DNA of 64,000 bases from contig JARFJB010000655.1 of the NCBI GenBank assembly GCA_036346205.1, positions 167,001-231,000 on the forward strand. The letters are read 5' to 3'. Of the stretch, positions 53,525 to 63,870 are shown piece after piece. The notes below the pieces were generated by a model, which was not told the origin of the DNA, made no database searches, and was given only the letters and a program-made list of their open reading frames with translations. Source of the DNA: Vesta saturnalis (lineage: Eukaryota > Arthropoda > Insecta > Coleoptera > Lampyridae). Positions within the stretch are counted from its first letter, which is position 1, and each line of letters begins with the position of its first letter. The position numbers were made by a program, and so were the translations under genes.

Positions 53525-56421
53525 CATTAGGGTGGAGCGATTCTATAAGGAAAAAAAATTTTTTTCGTTTTTTATTTGTCCTGGGGGTGGAAAATGTGCC
53601 TTTCACTTTATCACTGAGATGTGTAAAATTTGAGTTCGATAAACTAATATCTTGAGGTTCTTCTCCACTTGAATTCATGGTAGATAGTTCTATAATAGTG
53701 TATAATAGAAACAAAATTCCTAGAAATCACAAATCTCTTATTTAAAGAATTTGGTACCTTTGAATTTATGGTAGATAGTGGTAAGTATGATGGCTAGAAA
53801 AATTGTTAGCAATCACAAATCCTTATTTAAAAACTTTGGCACATTTTTGTACAGAGTAGTGATTACTTCAACACATTAATGAATTGTTTTTTGGTTTTAA
53901 ACTTTGGTAACTCACTTCGAAATACAAGTTTAGCACGAATAAGTCCGTCTCTTGCTTCGTTGCCACATACTGAAGAAGAAGCTTCCGTTACCAGCTTTAT
54001 GCATCGTTCAACCGCCTGAGTGTGGCAAGGTAACTTCAAAATGCTGATGTTGTCAGGAACGTCTAAAATCATATTTTCCAAATCCTCAGTCGAAATATTT
54101 CTTGTTAATGGTGGTTGGGTAACTTCAGAGGACTGCCAATCGATCATATCGATGTACTCTTCGGCTTTGAAATTTAGTTTGGGCACTTGAAACATCCGAA
54201 TAGTGCCCTGATTACGACTTGATGCTCTACGTCTACACTTGAGAATCCGCCGTAAACGTAATTCCCGAACGTATTTTCGTTCATCAGCTAACATCGCCAA
54301 CAGAATGTTTTCAGGATGGCCGAAATACGCATTTCTTTGTAATATTGGATCCACTATATTCTTAAGTTCGTCAGATAGGTAACGAGACTTCTTGATAATT
54401 CCAAAGAAATGTTTAGATCCGTCCTTAAAGTAGATTTAGTTTTAATCTCAAACCAACTAGCAGAGTATACCTTGATCACATATTTAGCTAAAGTTTTCAG
54501 TTCCATTGATGGTTTTATTGTAGCTACATATAACCTGAGAGTTCAGTTTGCGGTTGTTAACCAGCGCGAGTGTGACATCTTCCCAGGATCCCGCAGGGAT
54601 AAAGACGATGATATATCACCTCTAGAAATTCCTTTTCATATATCTAAGAGATATTTCTGATCCGTACTCAGTTGATTTGGATCAATAATCGGCAATTCCG
54701 CTTCAAATGGCTCAAATGCGACGACGGACAACTTCGCGCAATTTTCTAGCATCTTTCCAATTGCACCAGAGAATCCTTTAGGATCATTTGTCTTTCCATC
54801 TAGGTGTTGCATTAAGTGGCGGAGAGGTAACTAATTAGTGTGTAATAAACATACCTGCCATTGTAATGGACGACCTATGGACTTTTCTAGTTGTCGGATA
54901 ACACCATTTTTCAAACCTGTATTTATGACAGTACCATCGCATCCAACTGCTTCCAATTCATCCACATAGCAATTTGCAAGAAAATCCTTTAAGAATGTCA
55001 TGATACTTAATGCGATATTTGTAGCACTTCCAGATGTTGGTGTGATATGGCCGAGGTATTTACAATTAGGCTCTGAAATCAAGACAATATGTTCTTCTGT
55101 GACAGTTTTCTTGTAATATTTCATGCCTTTTTTTTCTTGCTGAATTGTCTTGTCTTTCCTAGCGTCGAAATAAAGTCCTTTAACTGCTGATGATTTTTTT
55201 CCTGATTGTTCTCGAAGTTCTGTCCGTCTTTTCTTCCGTTCTCTCCTTATTTTGCTGCTATCCACTATTTTTGACGGATTTTCCTTTGACATAACTTGAA
55301 AATCCAGGAGAATGGCGCTTACTAGTATTGAGGCTGATCGATCCGATATCCCTGTTCGATCGCACGCTTGGGCTTCATTGCGTAATTTAATTCGTTTTCC
55401 AAAACCCGAAGAAAATGGTGTTTGAGATGATGTTGACGGTTCTGAAATTTCTGAAGTAGCAGGCTCTTCTACAGAAGTTGTAATACCTGAGATTACAGAT
55501 ATAAATGTTTCTTAGGTGTCTTTGTTGTAATGTCCGGAACCTTAGATGCTAATAATCGAGATACTTCTTTAGCTTTTCTTGCAAAACTCTTTTGAAGAAT
55601 TTGGCTGGTTTTCTTATCAATATTACCAATTGCCATCTTACGAGCTGTTCGTTGGTCCACTAGAAAATCACTTTCTCGTTTAGGCATTTTAATTTTGCAC
55701 TGACAATCACAGAAGTTTTTACATTTGCAGACGGATATATCAAATAGCGTTTTTTCACTGAGCTCTCTGAATGTTATCACTTTTTCTTGAGATTTCTTTT
55801 TGTTCTTTTTTATAGCCTTATATTTTTCATTAAGGTTCGCTATCAAGCTCAAAATTCTTTGATCAGAAATTATTGGAATTAATGCTTTTTGCCATATATT
55901 TTTCAAATCCGCCAGTACAGCTCTGGATATGCCACTCACACTCGGATCTTTTCCATTCGCGTTCTCTTTTAACAATAACCTACGCCACAAATAATATCTC
56001 ATAACATCTGAGTTTTTAGGAAGTGCATTGCCATCAAATTCCTTGAATAAACCGAACACTTCACAAAACGATTCTTTACGTGTTTTCGGCATTTCTATAT
56101 TACGAAAAACGTTCTGACAACCGCGAAAGTGAACTAAACAGACACTGAAATATGCGAGTGACTTGAGCCGAGACGTTGTATTATTAGGACATGCGCACTG
56201 TGTCCTAATTGCGCAGACGCAGTGATCTGAAATATTATTACACGGATTTTAGGCTAAAATTGCTATTCTAGATAATACTTCGATAAAGAAGGGCGAAGAG
56301 GAACCTCAAGATCATATTGGAAATGTTTCAAATTTTAATCACTAACTAGTTACCTCAAGACACGTCGTTTGACACTACAGGCGTTTTCAATTTTGAAAAA
56401 AAATTTTACTCCACCCTAATG
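53525..56421 (-). mobile_element. 2.9-kb TA-flanked DNA transposon, unclassified
   Basis: TA (53523-53524 and 56422-56423) flanks terminal inverted repeats CATTAGGGTGGAG, identical for 13 bp at both ends and followed by A/T-rich runs. The right-hand TA is shared with the next transposon, whose end starts at 56424. The interior is filled by one minus-strand transposase-like gene. Confidence 0.8.
53863..56092 (-). pseudogene. unclassified transposase-like protein
   Basis: Minus-strand order: MPKTRKESFCEVFGLFKEFD with a Cys cluster CKCKNFCDCQCK (55493-56092). After a one-base shift a Ser/Thr-rich linker, SGFGKRIKLRNEAQ, and a basic region KIRRERKKRRTELRE. Then LDELEAVGCDGTVIN-like sequence with a candidate catalytic Asp and RPLQWQVCLLHTN (54831-55292). 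After a TAG, KMSHSRWLTTANRKL, and finally RNAYFGHPENILLAMLADER, KLNFKAEEYIDMIDW and LKLPCHTQAVERCIKLVTEA (53863-54354). At least one frameshift and three stops. I do not recognise a named superfamily; an RNase H-like fold is only inferred. Confidence 0.65.
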
Positions 56422-56423
56422 TA

Positions 56424-58994
56424 CAGGGTGTCCCAACGATAGAGTAAAGTAAGTTTATGCTTAACTAGAATTATTTGTGTAAATATTGTATAGACCATGG
56501 GGTAGAGGTAAGAAGTGTGCATTTTTTTTAAATATTGGAAGTTATACAGGGTGTGCCAGAAAAACAGGACGTGAAAAAGTATAATTTTTTTAAATAGAAC
56601 ACCCCGTATTTGATTTTAGTTTTTAATTCTACGTGTCCATACAAACATATTTTGTCATACAAAAGATTGGCTGAAAGTTTTTAGTTCTTGAGATATTCGC
56701 GTTTAAAGATTATTATGGTCATTTTCGTGGGGTTGATGAATGGGCAATTGTTCCGTTATTTCACAATAAAAAAAATTGATATTTCGTGTGAAAAATGAGT
56801 GATATTATACTAACGTTTTGACCGAGTAGTATTTCTAATTTTCTCAACAGGGTGTTTGTTATAACCATTCAAATTTGAAAATTCTCAAATAAAAAAAAAT
56901 CAGTTTTTTTTAATTGCACACCCTGTGTATTTTTATTTCATTTTATTCGGGATTAAAAAATCTATCATTTTTGTCAAATATAGCCTATATCTATCTTTGA
57001 TAGTTTTCGAGTAATTTCGATTTTTCACACTAGCTACTTTATTTTCGATAACATTGCATTGCATGTATCTTGGTAGCCATGGAAAATAATAATTGCGTTA
57101 CTAAGATACAAAGGTTTCCTACTTGTCAAAATAAACACATATTAAATTTGTCGTTTTCGCATTTAACTTGTTATCAATTATGGATTATTCGACAAATGAA
57201 TTAATTGATATGATATACGTGTTGGGCGAGGCTGAAAAACCCTTTATTGGCACAACGAATCTACAAAATGAAATATCCTGAACGTCGAATACCTACTACT
57301 GTTGGCTTGGAAAATTTGATGGATAGATTTGATTCTAGCGGTAGTGTTAAATACTTCAAACGTAAAGTTGTTAATAAAAGGGCAGCTAATGAAGAAAAGA
57401 ACTTGAAATATTATTAAATATTCAAGAAAATCCCCAAGTGAGTTCTAGAACATTAGCGACGATATGTGATACCTCCAAATCAAACGTGAATCGAACAACG
57501 CTGAAGTATAAGTACCATCCCTATCACATTGAGCTTCATCAAGAATTGCGAGAAGAGGATTTTGCAAGACGAATTGAATTCTGCAATACCATTAATCAAC
57601 GGCTGCAATTAAATAACAACTTTTTGTGCTCCATAATGTTTTCCGATGAGGCGACGTTTAAAAGTAATGGGGCTGTAAATCGCCATAATATGCACTATTA
57701 CGCCATTGATAATCCATTTTGGCTACGAGAAGTTCAAAACCAAAATCATTGGTCACTAAATGTGTGGTGTGGTATACTTAATGACCAAATTATCGGTCCC
57801 TATTTTTTTGATGATCCATTAACGGGCCGCAGCTATTTGCATTTCTTACGTGAAGAATTGCCTGTGTTACTTGAGGATATCAATTTAGAAGGACGACTAA
57901 ATATGTGGTTGCAACAGGATGGTGCACCTCCACATTTTATCGGGACGTAAGGGAATTCTTGAACCAGCAATACCCGGAGAAATGGATAGGACGTAATGGC
58001 TTTATATTATGGCCACCCAGGTCATGCGATTTAACTCCACTGGATTTTTCCTATGGGGATACATAAAAGATCGGGTGTATATCATTAAACCTACAACAAG
58101 GGAGGACATGAAAATAGAATTCGAAGCTTGTCGCACAGTGACCCCTCTTATGTTATCCGAAGTGAGACAGAACATGAGAAAAAGGCTCAATATGTGTATT
58201 CAGCAAGAAGGCCGTCTATTTGAGCATTTACTAAGACGCAATGTTGAATAATTATTGAATTACTGTTTCTCATTAATAAAAACTGTTAATATTCTCGCTT
58301 AGGTGGTTTGTTTTATTTCGTCGCAATTGTTTTCCATGGCTACCACGATCCACAATAATGTTATAGTATCGTATGTAACGTAGCTAGTGAGAAAAATCGA
58401 AATTCCTCGAAAACTATCAAAGATAGATATAGGATATATTTGACAAAAATGATAGATTTTTTAATCCCGAATAAAATGAAATAAAAATATATAGGGTGTG
58501 CAATTAAAGAAAACTGATTTTTTTTTTATTTGAGAATTTTCAAATTTGAATGGTTATAACAAACACCCTGTTGAGAAAATTAGAAATACTACTCGGTCTA
58601 AACATTAGTATAATATCACTCATTTTTCACACGAAATATCAATTTTTTTTATTGTGAAATAACGGAACAATTGCCCATTCATCAACCCCACGAAAATGAC
58701 CATAATAATCTTTAAACGCGAATATCTCAAGAACTAAAAACTTTCAGCCAATCTTTTATATGACAAAATATGTTTGTATGGACACGTAGAATTAAAAACT
58801 AAAATCAAATATGGGGTGTTCTATTTAAAAAAATTATACTTTTTCACGTCCTGCTTTTCTGGCACACCCTGTATAACTTCCAATATTTAAAAAAAATGCA
58901 CACTTCTTACCTCTACCCCATAGTCCATACAATATTTACACAAATAATTCTAGTTAAGCATAAACTTACTTTACTCTATCGTTGGGACACCCTG
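56424..58994 (+). mobile_element. DD41D transposon C with ~670-bp compound TIRs
   Basis: TA (56422-56423 and 58995-58996) flanks CAGGGTGTCCCAACGATAG. The inverted arms extend from 56424 to about 57095 and from about 58322 to 58994, with high identity. Each arm is made of successive modules bounded by CAGGGTGT or its complement: left at 56424, 56545, 56603 (ACACCCCG), 56848 and 56925. The element is 2571 bp with one transposase gene between the arms. Confidence 0.9.
57181..58251 (+). pseudogene. DD41D transposase C
   Basis: Starts MDYSTNELIDMIYVLGEAEK. After a shift it reads YKMKYPERRIPTTVGLENLM and DRFDSSGSVKYFKRK (helix-turn-helix). After a second shift near 57405 a long open stretch runs to 57950 with SSRTLATICDTSKSNVNRT, IMFSDEATFKSNGAVNRHN (first Asp), SLNVWCGILNDQIIGPYFFD and LQQDGAPPHF (second Asp). 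One base is missing near 57943, then WIGRNGFILWPPRSCDLTPL and D (third Asp), another shift, and FFLWGYIKDRVYIIKPTTRE to the end. I count 41 residues between the second and third Asp after allowing for the missing base. Four frameshifts, no in-frame nonsense in the core. Confidence 0.9.
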
Positions 58995-58996
58995 TA

Positions 58997-59568
58997 CATA
59001 TTGTATATAAATATTATAACAAAAGATGTTTGTAATGTTTGATGTTGTTTATTACTACAGCGTATAGGAGTTAACATGAAACTGTGCAGGTAATATTAAA
59101 AAAAAATTACGTCATCATAGTTACAATTATTCAATTATTATCACATTGAAAACAATAAAACATTAGAGGAGCTGGTCCACCTATATGATCAACATCGACT
59201 GATATATTCCAGTGCTTCATGCATCTTATTCTACCGCATAGTTGTCTATCCTACTGATAATAGTGTGGCAACTTAATCCATATTGCAAGCAAATTTTCAG
59301 CACTTAATTGTAGTAATTCATATTTTATTACACGACGAATATTTTCAATCATCGCTTCAAACTCAGAGACTGTACGGTCCATCCAAAATACCAATAATGA
59401 ATAAATGATTAAAACAGGTTTACCAATATAATTTCCGCATGCACTTCTTATCGCTAGCACAGGTAATAAACGAATGACATGCACTTCCTGTCGCTAACAT
59501 AGGTAACATAAGATAGCTTGGGGGATTCAGCTAAGTTTTGTTCTCATTATTGTGACGTCACACTCGCT
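58997..59568. other. spacer with a 36-bp tandem duplication
   Basis: ATGCACTTCTTATCGCTAGC (59439) and ATGCACTTCCTGTCGCTAAC (59479) start two adjacent near-copies. TATAAATA at 59570 with TGACGTCA just upstream could be a core promoter; no gene clearly follows it. Confidence 0.4.
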
Positions 59569-59659
59569 ATAAATAGGGTGGTGACGTAGTTGAATAAGTA
59601 GTTTTTTTTTATGATTGTGGACCTGAACAGGCTAAATTAGGCCTATTGTGCTAAAGCAC

Positions 59660-60230
59660 TCAGGAACACTTAGAAGGATGGGTAGAGGGACAATGAATTG
59701 CCAATAGATGCCTATGAACAGCTACCTTAAATTTTCTCATATCATAAGTGAGAGGAAAACAGGAACTAGGGAGATCACTCCAGAGTTTAGAAGCTGTGTA
59801 GAAAAATGTGGATTGCGCCCGTTTGGTACGACAAGTGGAGATTTGTACTGCATACTGATGATGCGAATGAGCGAACCGAGTGTTTCTCGCAAAGATAGCC
59901 CGAGATGCTACCAAAGAATATAATTCAGCAGCACAATAGCTGTTGTAATAACGATAATACAAAGAAAGAACTGAAACCATCTTTCTATGCTTAAGGAACT
60001 GTATGTGAGAAGTTAAGGAAGGGTCATTTATAAGCCTAATCGCTCTCTTTTGAATACGATCAACGATATCGAGAGCGTATTGGGGAGTACTAACCCAGAG
60101 GTGAGAATTATATTCCAGATGAGGCCGAATTTGGGCCATATACAGCAGAAGGAGTTGTCGAGAGGTAAAGTACTGCTTAGATCTGTACAACAAGCCTATT
60201 TTACGAGCATCTGTTTAGTTAATTGAAGTC
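59660..60230 (-). pseudogene. C-terminal part of a non-LTR retrotransposon RT (jockey/CR1-like)
   Basis: A 177-codon open frame with the thumb/post-RT signature: FTSRQLLLLYMAQIRPHLEY, NSHLWVSTPQYALDIVDRIQ, KRAIRLINDPSLTSHIQFLK, LSLYYRYYNSYCAAELYSLV and LPSSCFPLTYDMRKFKVAVH. The frame is intact to its stop, but all catalytic RT motifs lie upstream and are absent, as expected for a 5'-truncated LINE copy. It differs from the LINE at 20540-22300. Confidence 0.85.
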
Positions 60231-60241
60231 AATCATACGAT

Positions 60242-61015
60242 ATGGTTGCTGAACAAACGGATATGCCCGATATAGGAAATATATGGGATATTGGTGATAA
60301 ATCTGATTACTCATGGTCTGATACACCTAAAGCGGTGTCTAAAGGTAATTAGTATTGTGGCATAGGTAATCTTATTAATAGCTTTGTTGCAGAACGTTTA
60401 TTATGAACATGGACGCTATTTATCGATAATTCTACCGTACTCTAAGTAGGAAGTTCATTGAAAAATAATGACTTTAAACCTGTCGTACAATTATTTTGGA
60501 CGACATTTATCGACATATGCTGTCTGCACTTTGATATGGAGGAATGGCGCAAAATCTCGAACATTAAAACTGAGCATCTGATACGTCAAACCCTAAAATC
60601 TGACGAATCCGAGAAAGCTGTCTATGTAGGTTATGGTATAAAAATTGAATTGCTGTTTATTACCGACGAAGAAAAGCGAATCAGAATAAGCAGAAGAAAC
60701 AATGCCGTATTATTATCCGAGCAAGCAATCAACTTATTCTTTTCGGCTATGCAGGTGATAAATCAGAGGCTGTATTAAATGAATGATTATAGTAATTATT
60801 CGATTTATGAAGATTTTGTAATTGAAGTAGCAACGAATCTATATAATGAAGGTCTGAGCAATGAAGAAAGTATACTATCTAGAGGCAAATTTTTCTGTCA
60901 AAATCTTAGATTGCTTTCAACACTAATAGGTCATATTTGTAATGTAAAATATTATTTATTTTTAACTGAAATTGTACAGATCTTCCCGCAAAAGCATAAA
61001 AGATGTAGCTTTTAG
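60242..61015 (+). other. spliced-looking small ORFs of unknown function
   Basis: An acidic start (ATG 60242, ending YSWSDTPKAVSK) reaches a GTAATT donor; an acceptor TTGTTGCAG follows at about 60392. Next come the ORFs 60458-60778 (DMEEWRKISNIKTEHLIRQT, KAVYVGYGIKIELLFITDEE, KRIRISRRNNAVLLSEQAIN) and 60779-61015 (VATNLYNEGLSNEESILSRG), the second starting directly after the first stop. No domain recognised. The next-door virus-like module suggests they could be its early genes; that is inference. Confidence 0.35.
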
Positions 61016-61330
61016 CATTAATAGACCATACTTATAAAATATATGTAAAAATAAACGTATACTATGTAGATCAGTATCCTAATAGAGACTCCACCTAGTG
61101 GTACATTTTAAAAAGCGGATTAGAGTTTGATCCTAGCTCCATCTAGTGGTATTGTAAAGATCCAGCTTAACTTTACTAAAATTTATGTAATTAATTTTTT
61201 TTAATTGCCCTACAGTAATTACAGTTGTTTAAAATTAAAACCCATTACAAAAGATTGCGCGATATTGCACCATAAATAATTAATTTCTATCCCCTCCGAC
61301 GTAGATGTTAAAAAGAATAAAACGCTATTA
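61016..61330. other. spacer, two short direct repeats
   Basis: ACTCCACCTAGTGGTA (about 61087) and GCTCCATCTAGTGGTA (about 61137) are direct near-copies. Otherwise nothing. Confidence 0.4.
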
Positions 61331-61925
61331 CGTCCGAGAACCCTCAGCCACTCACAGCCAGAGTACCCCTGCATAGAAGCTGGATCCACCCACCGCGAAT
61401 CAGTTATAAAAACCGCGGCGCTACCGGAAGAAAATAAACTTCCCGTTGCTTCGCTTCGCGACTACTTTTCTGTTGCTTCGTTTCGCGACTATTTTTTTTT
61501 GCTACTTGCTTCGCGATCACCTGCCGCTACTTGTTACTTCGCGACTCTGCTATCCTGATACGCTCGCGTCTTCAGCAGCCCAGAACCGAGACCTAGACCG
61601 CGCGCCTGCCGTAGTTAGTGTCGTTGTATACGGGCTTGGACCCAGAATCTTAACAAGGGCTCTCCATTAACCAGATATTACACATACATTACACATACAA
61701 TACACCGACCTGATCCTGAGGAGAATAGCAATACAAACAAGCGACGCCTTGACCTAGAGGTAATCTCAATGCCAGAAGCCGCATTCGTAGAGATCACCCG
61801 CGTGATCCTCCAGATATAAAGACGAACCCGTGGTGCGTCTACGTGATAAATTACCGTAAACGTACTCCTGCGTCTCGCAATGGCATTCAAATCACTTACT
61901 TGAAACACCTGCATTCCGTCGGAAA
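61331..61925. other. GC-rich segment with TATA box and repeated TTCGCGA motif
   Basis: TATAAAAA at about 61405 is followed by AAAATAAAC and four degenerate copies of GCTTCGCTTCGCGACTA (about 61446-61555). This mix of promoter and poly(A)-like signals suggests a retroelement LTR, but I found no second copy or primer site. A minus-strand ORF at 61678-61914 has no known motif. Confidence 0.35.
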
Positions 61926-62187
61926 CAATTCTCAGAATTGTTCAATTTATTACGCGCAGTCCTAAAAGGTCGTGTAAACTCGACTCCGATGAATTCGTTT
62001 ATAACAATTAATAAAGGAGCAATCTTTAATAACTATTAACGTAAAAGATCGTGATGAACTCCGTCTTCCCTGTATTTGTTAGTTAGAGTAAGTTTCGCTA
62101 ATACAAAAAGGATACGCGTTTAACAAAAATAGACGTTTTGCCTAATAATAAGGAATTAATACATTTATTTTCGGGCATAATTAAATG

Positions 62188-62358
62188 TTAGATATTCATT
62201 TTATTGCTGTTGCCCTCATGAATATTTCGTATGGAATTGCAACCGTAAAATCCTAACAATCCTAACCCATACTGGTAGTTAGGATCAAGTTCGATTGGCG
62301 GAAAATACGTTGCACTGAGCACGTTTCCCTCACCCGTCAACGTGAATGTTTGAGACAT
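62188..62358 (-). pseudogene. N-terminus of a Polinton-type capsid-associated ORF, truncated
   Basis: A 56-codon ORF from a good ATG (62358) whose start resembles small structural proteins seen in insect Polinton-like elements (a short beta-rich N-terminus followed by a YFPPIELD motif). It stops early, and the downstream sequence (62000-62187) is not open, so the gene is truncated. Same strand as the protease and PLA2 genes. Confidence 0.4.
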
Positions 62359-62399
62359 GGCTACAAGTAAACAAATAATATTTCAAGCTATTTATTATA

Positions 62400-62770
62400 T
62401 AGAAAATCTAGATATAAATATCCACATATAAATGTATTATAATTGTGTTCCTTGTCATAATTATATCTAATTTTGTAATCTCGTAAGGATCAAGTGGTGG
62501 CGCTAAACGTCCGAAGCTATCGTAGTAGATTACATCATGACCTCGTTTATTGAAATCAACCCAATGAGTACCTCTTCCTCTAAAATCGTTAAGGTTCACG
62601 ATAGCCCACTCATTAAGATGCGGTTTATGGGGTAAAGCATCACGCATAAATAGGCCTCTAAAGAATGGCACATCTTTAGCGTAATTATTCAGATCGGAAT
62701 CGGTTATTGCTCTCCGAGGAAAGTTTATAATTTTTTTGGATATTGTTCCAAGCATAAAGCACATCTTCTT
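62400..62770 (-). pseudogene. adenain-like cysteine protease of a Polinton/adintovirus-like element
   Basis: Proteases of this type mature capsid proteins. The frame shows FRGLFMRDALPHKP, then RGRGTHWVDF with the catalytic His, then YYDSFG. The region that should carry the catalytic Cys is out of frame: near 62455 the frame shifts by one base, and a segment containing the Cys-Gly motif follows in another frame, ending at about 62402. The N-terminus is uncertain because the long ORF up to 62818 overlaps the end of the PLA2-type gene. Classified by family motifs only. Confidence 0.7.
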
Positions 62771-63200
62771 ATGAGGCAATCTTACCAGCCTTCTTAGCGG
62801 CCGATACACCGACATCAATAAGTTACTTCAGGCTACCATCTTTGAGCAGACGTTTGACGGATTTTCGAATAGATCTTAAAACTCCACCTCTAAACGAGCA
62901 CCCCTTCATCTTCTTCTTCTTAGCACCCATACCTAACGTGGTTTTAAGCTTCATGGCGTTCGCTACGGCAAAGGCTGCTGCTCAAAGCAACCTATCTGCT
63001 TGATGACGACTTGTTAAATCGTTAGAATTATTATAGGTGATATCGTGTTGTCTGCAAGCTTCGTCTAGAGGGTTTATATCGCATCGATCTAAACGTTTCT
63101 GTAGCTTGGTTCCTCGTCCGCAATATCGATAACCCGTAATATGCAGTTCAACAGGTAAATTGTTTATTAAGGTGTTTAACACTCCACTCCCGAGCAGCAT
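62769..63200 (-). pseudogene. phospholipase A2-like virion-type protein
   Basis: Starts best at ATG 63200. The PLA2 calcium loop and active site are visible as YRYCGRGTKL and DEACRQHDITY, the arrangement seen in parvovirus-type and Polinton/adintovirus PLA2 proteins. After the domain a TGA (about 62982) and later a TAA (about 62823) interrupt a continuing frame that encodes an Ala-rich stretch, a basic KKKKMK cluster and a Lys-rich end. So the protein was a PLA2 domain fused to a basic tail, now with two nonsense codons. It is divergent to the ATPase gene, only about 30 bp away. Confidence 0.7.
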
Positions 63201-63231
63201 GTGAACTGGTAAGCATACTATCAGCAAATGA

Positions 63232-63870
63232 ATGATGCAGTTTACCAAACAGCTTCGAGAACCACCTGTTGATGGTCACGATTTCCTGATATCCGAAGTT
63301 GCAGGTAAGCATGGTCGTCTCTTTCCGACATCAATAAGAGCAATTATTTGCGGACCTTCCGGGTGCGGGAAGACTAACGTGATGGTTAGCTTATTGGAGG
63401 CACCGCATGGCTTAAAATTCGAAAATGTATACGTTTACTCTAAGTCGCTCGAGCAACCAAAGTATAAATACTTAGAGCATGTTCTTAAGCCGACCAGAGG
63501 GCTTAGTTAGAATGCATTTAACGATAAGGTAGATGTACCTGTGACGGAAAATATCGCTAAGAATTCTATAATGACCTTCGACGACATCTCGTGTCTCAAT
63601 CAAGACATAATTCGCAATTATTTCAGTAGAAGACGACACTCAGGAGTGGACTCTTTATATCTCTGTCAAACATACTCGAAGATCCTTAAGCAATTGAATC
63701 GCGTTAATGTGAATATGGTTGTGTTATTTAAGCAAGATTGCATGAATTTGAAGCATGTATACGATGAGAATACAGGTACAGATATGACCTTCGATCAATT
63801 TAAATCAATGTGCTCGCAATGTTGGCAGACTAAATACGATTTCGCTTGCATTGTAGAAGACTTTAATTAG
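63232..63870 (+). pseudogene. FtsK/A32-type packaging ATPase of a Polinton-like element, one premature stop
   Basis: Packages DNA into capsids in the viral relatives. The frame shows GRLFPTSIRAIICGPSGCGK with a canonical Walker A (GPSGCGKT), then VYVYSKSLEQPKYKYLEHVL. A TAG at 63508-63510 interrupts it. The same frame continues with a Walker-B-like SIMTFDDIS and the sensor region VDSLYLCQTYSKI to a natural-looking end (IVEDFN). Only one lesion separates the two halves, so this is the best-preserved gene of the module. Confidence 0.75.

Noticed and set aside
61060..61925. Complete LTR of a Bel/gypsy element
   Set aside because: Promoter-like signals are present, but no second LTR, primer site or target duplication could be found in the window.
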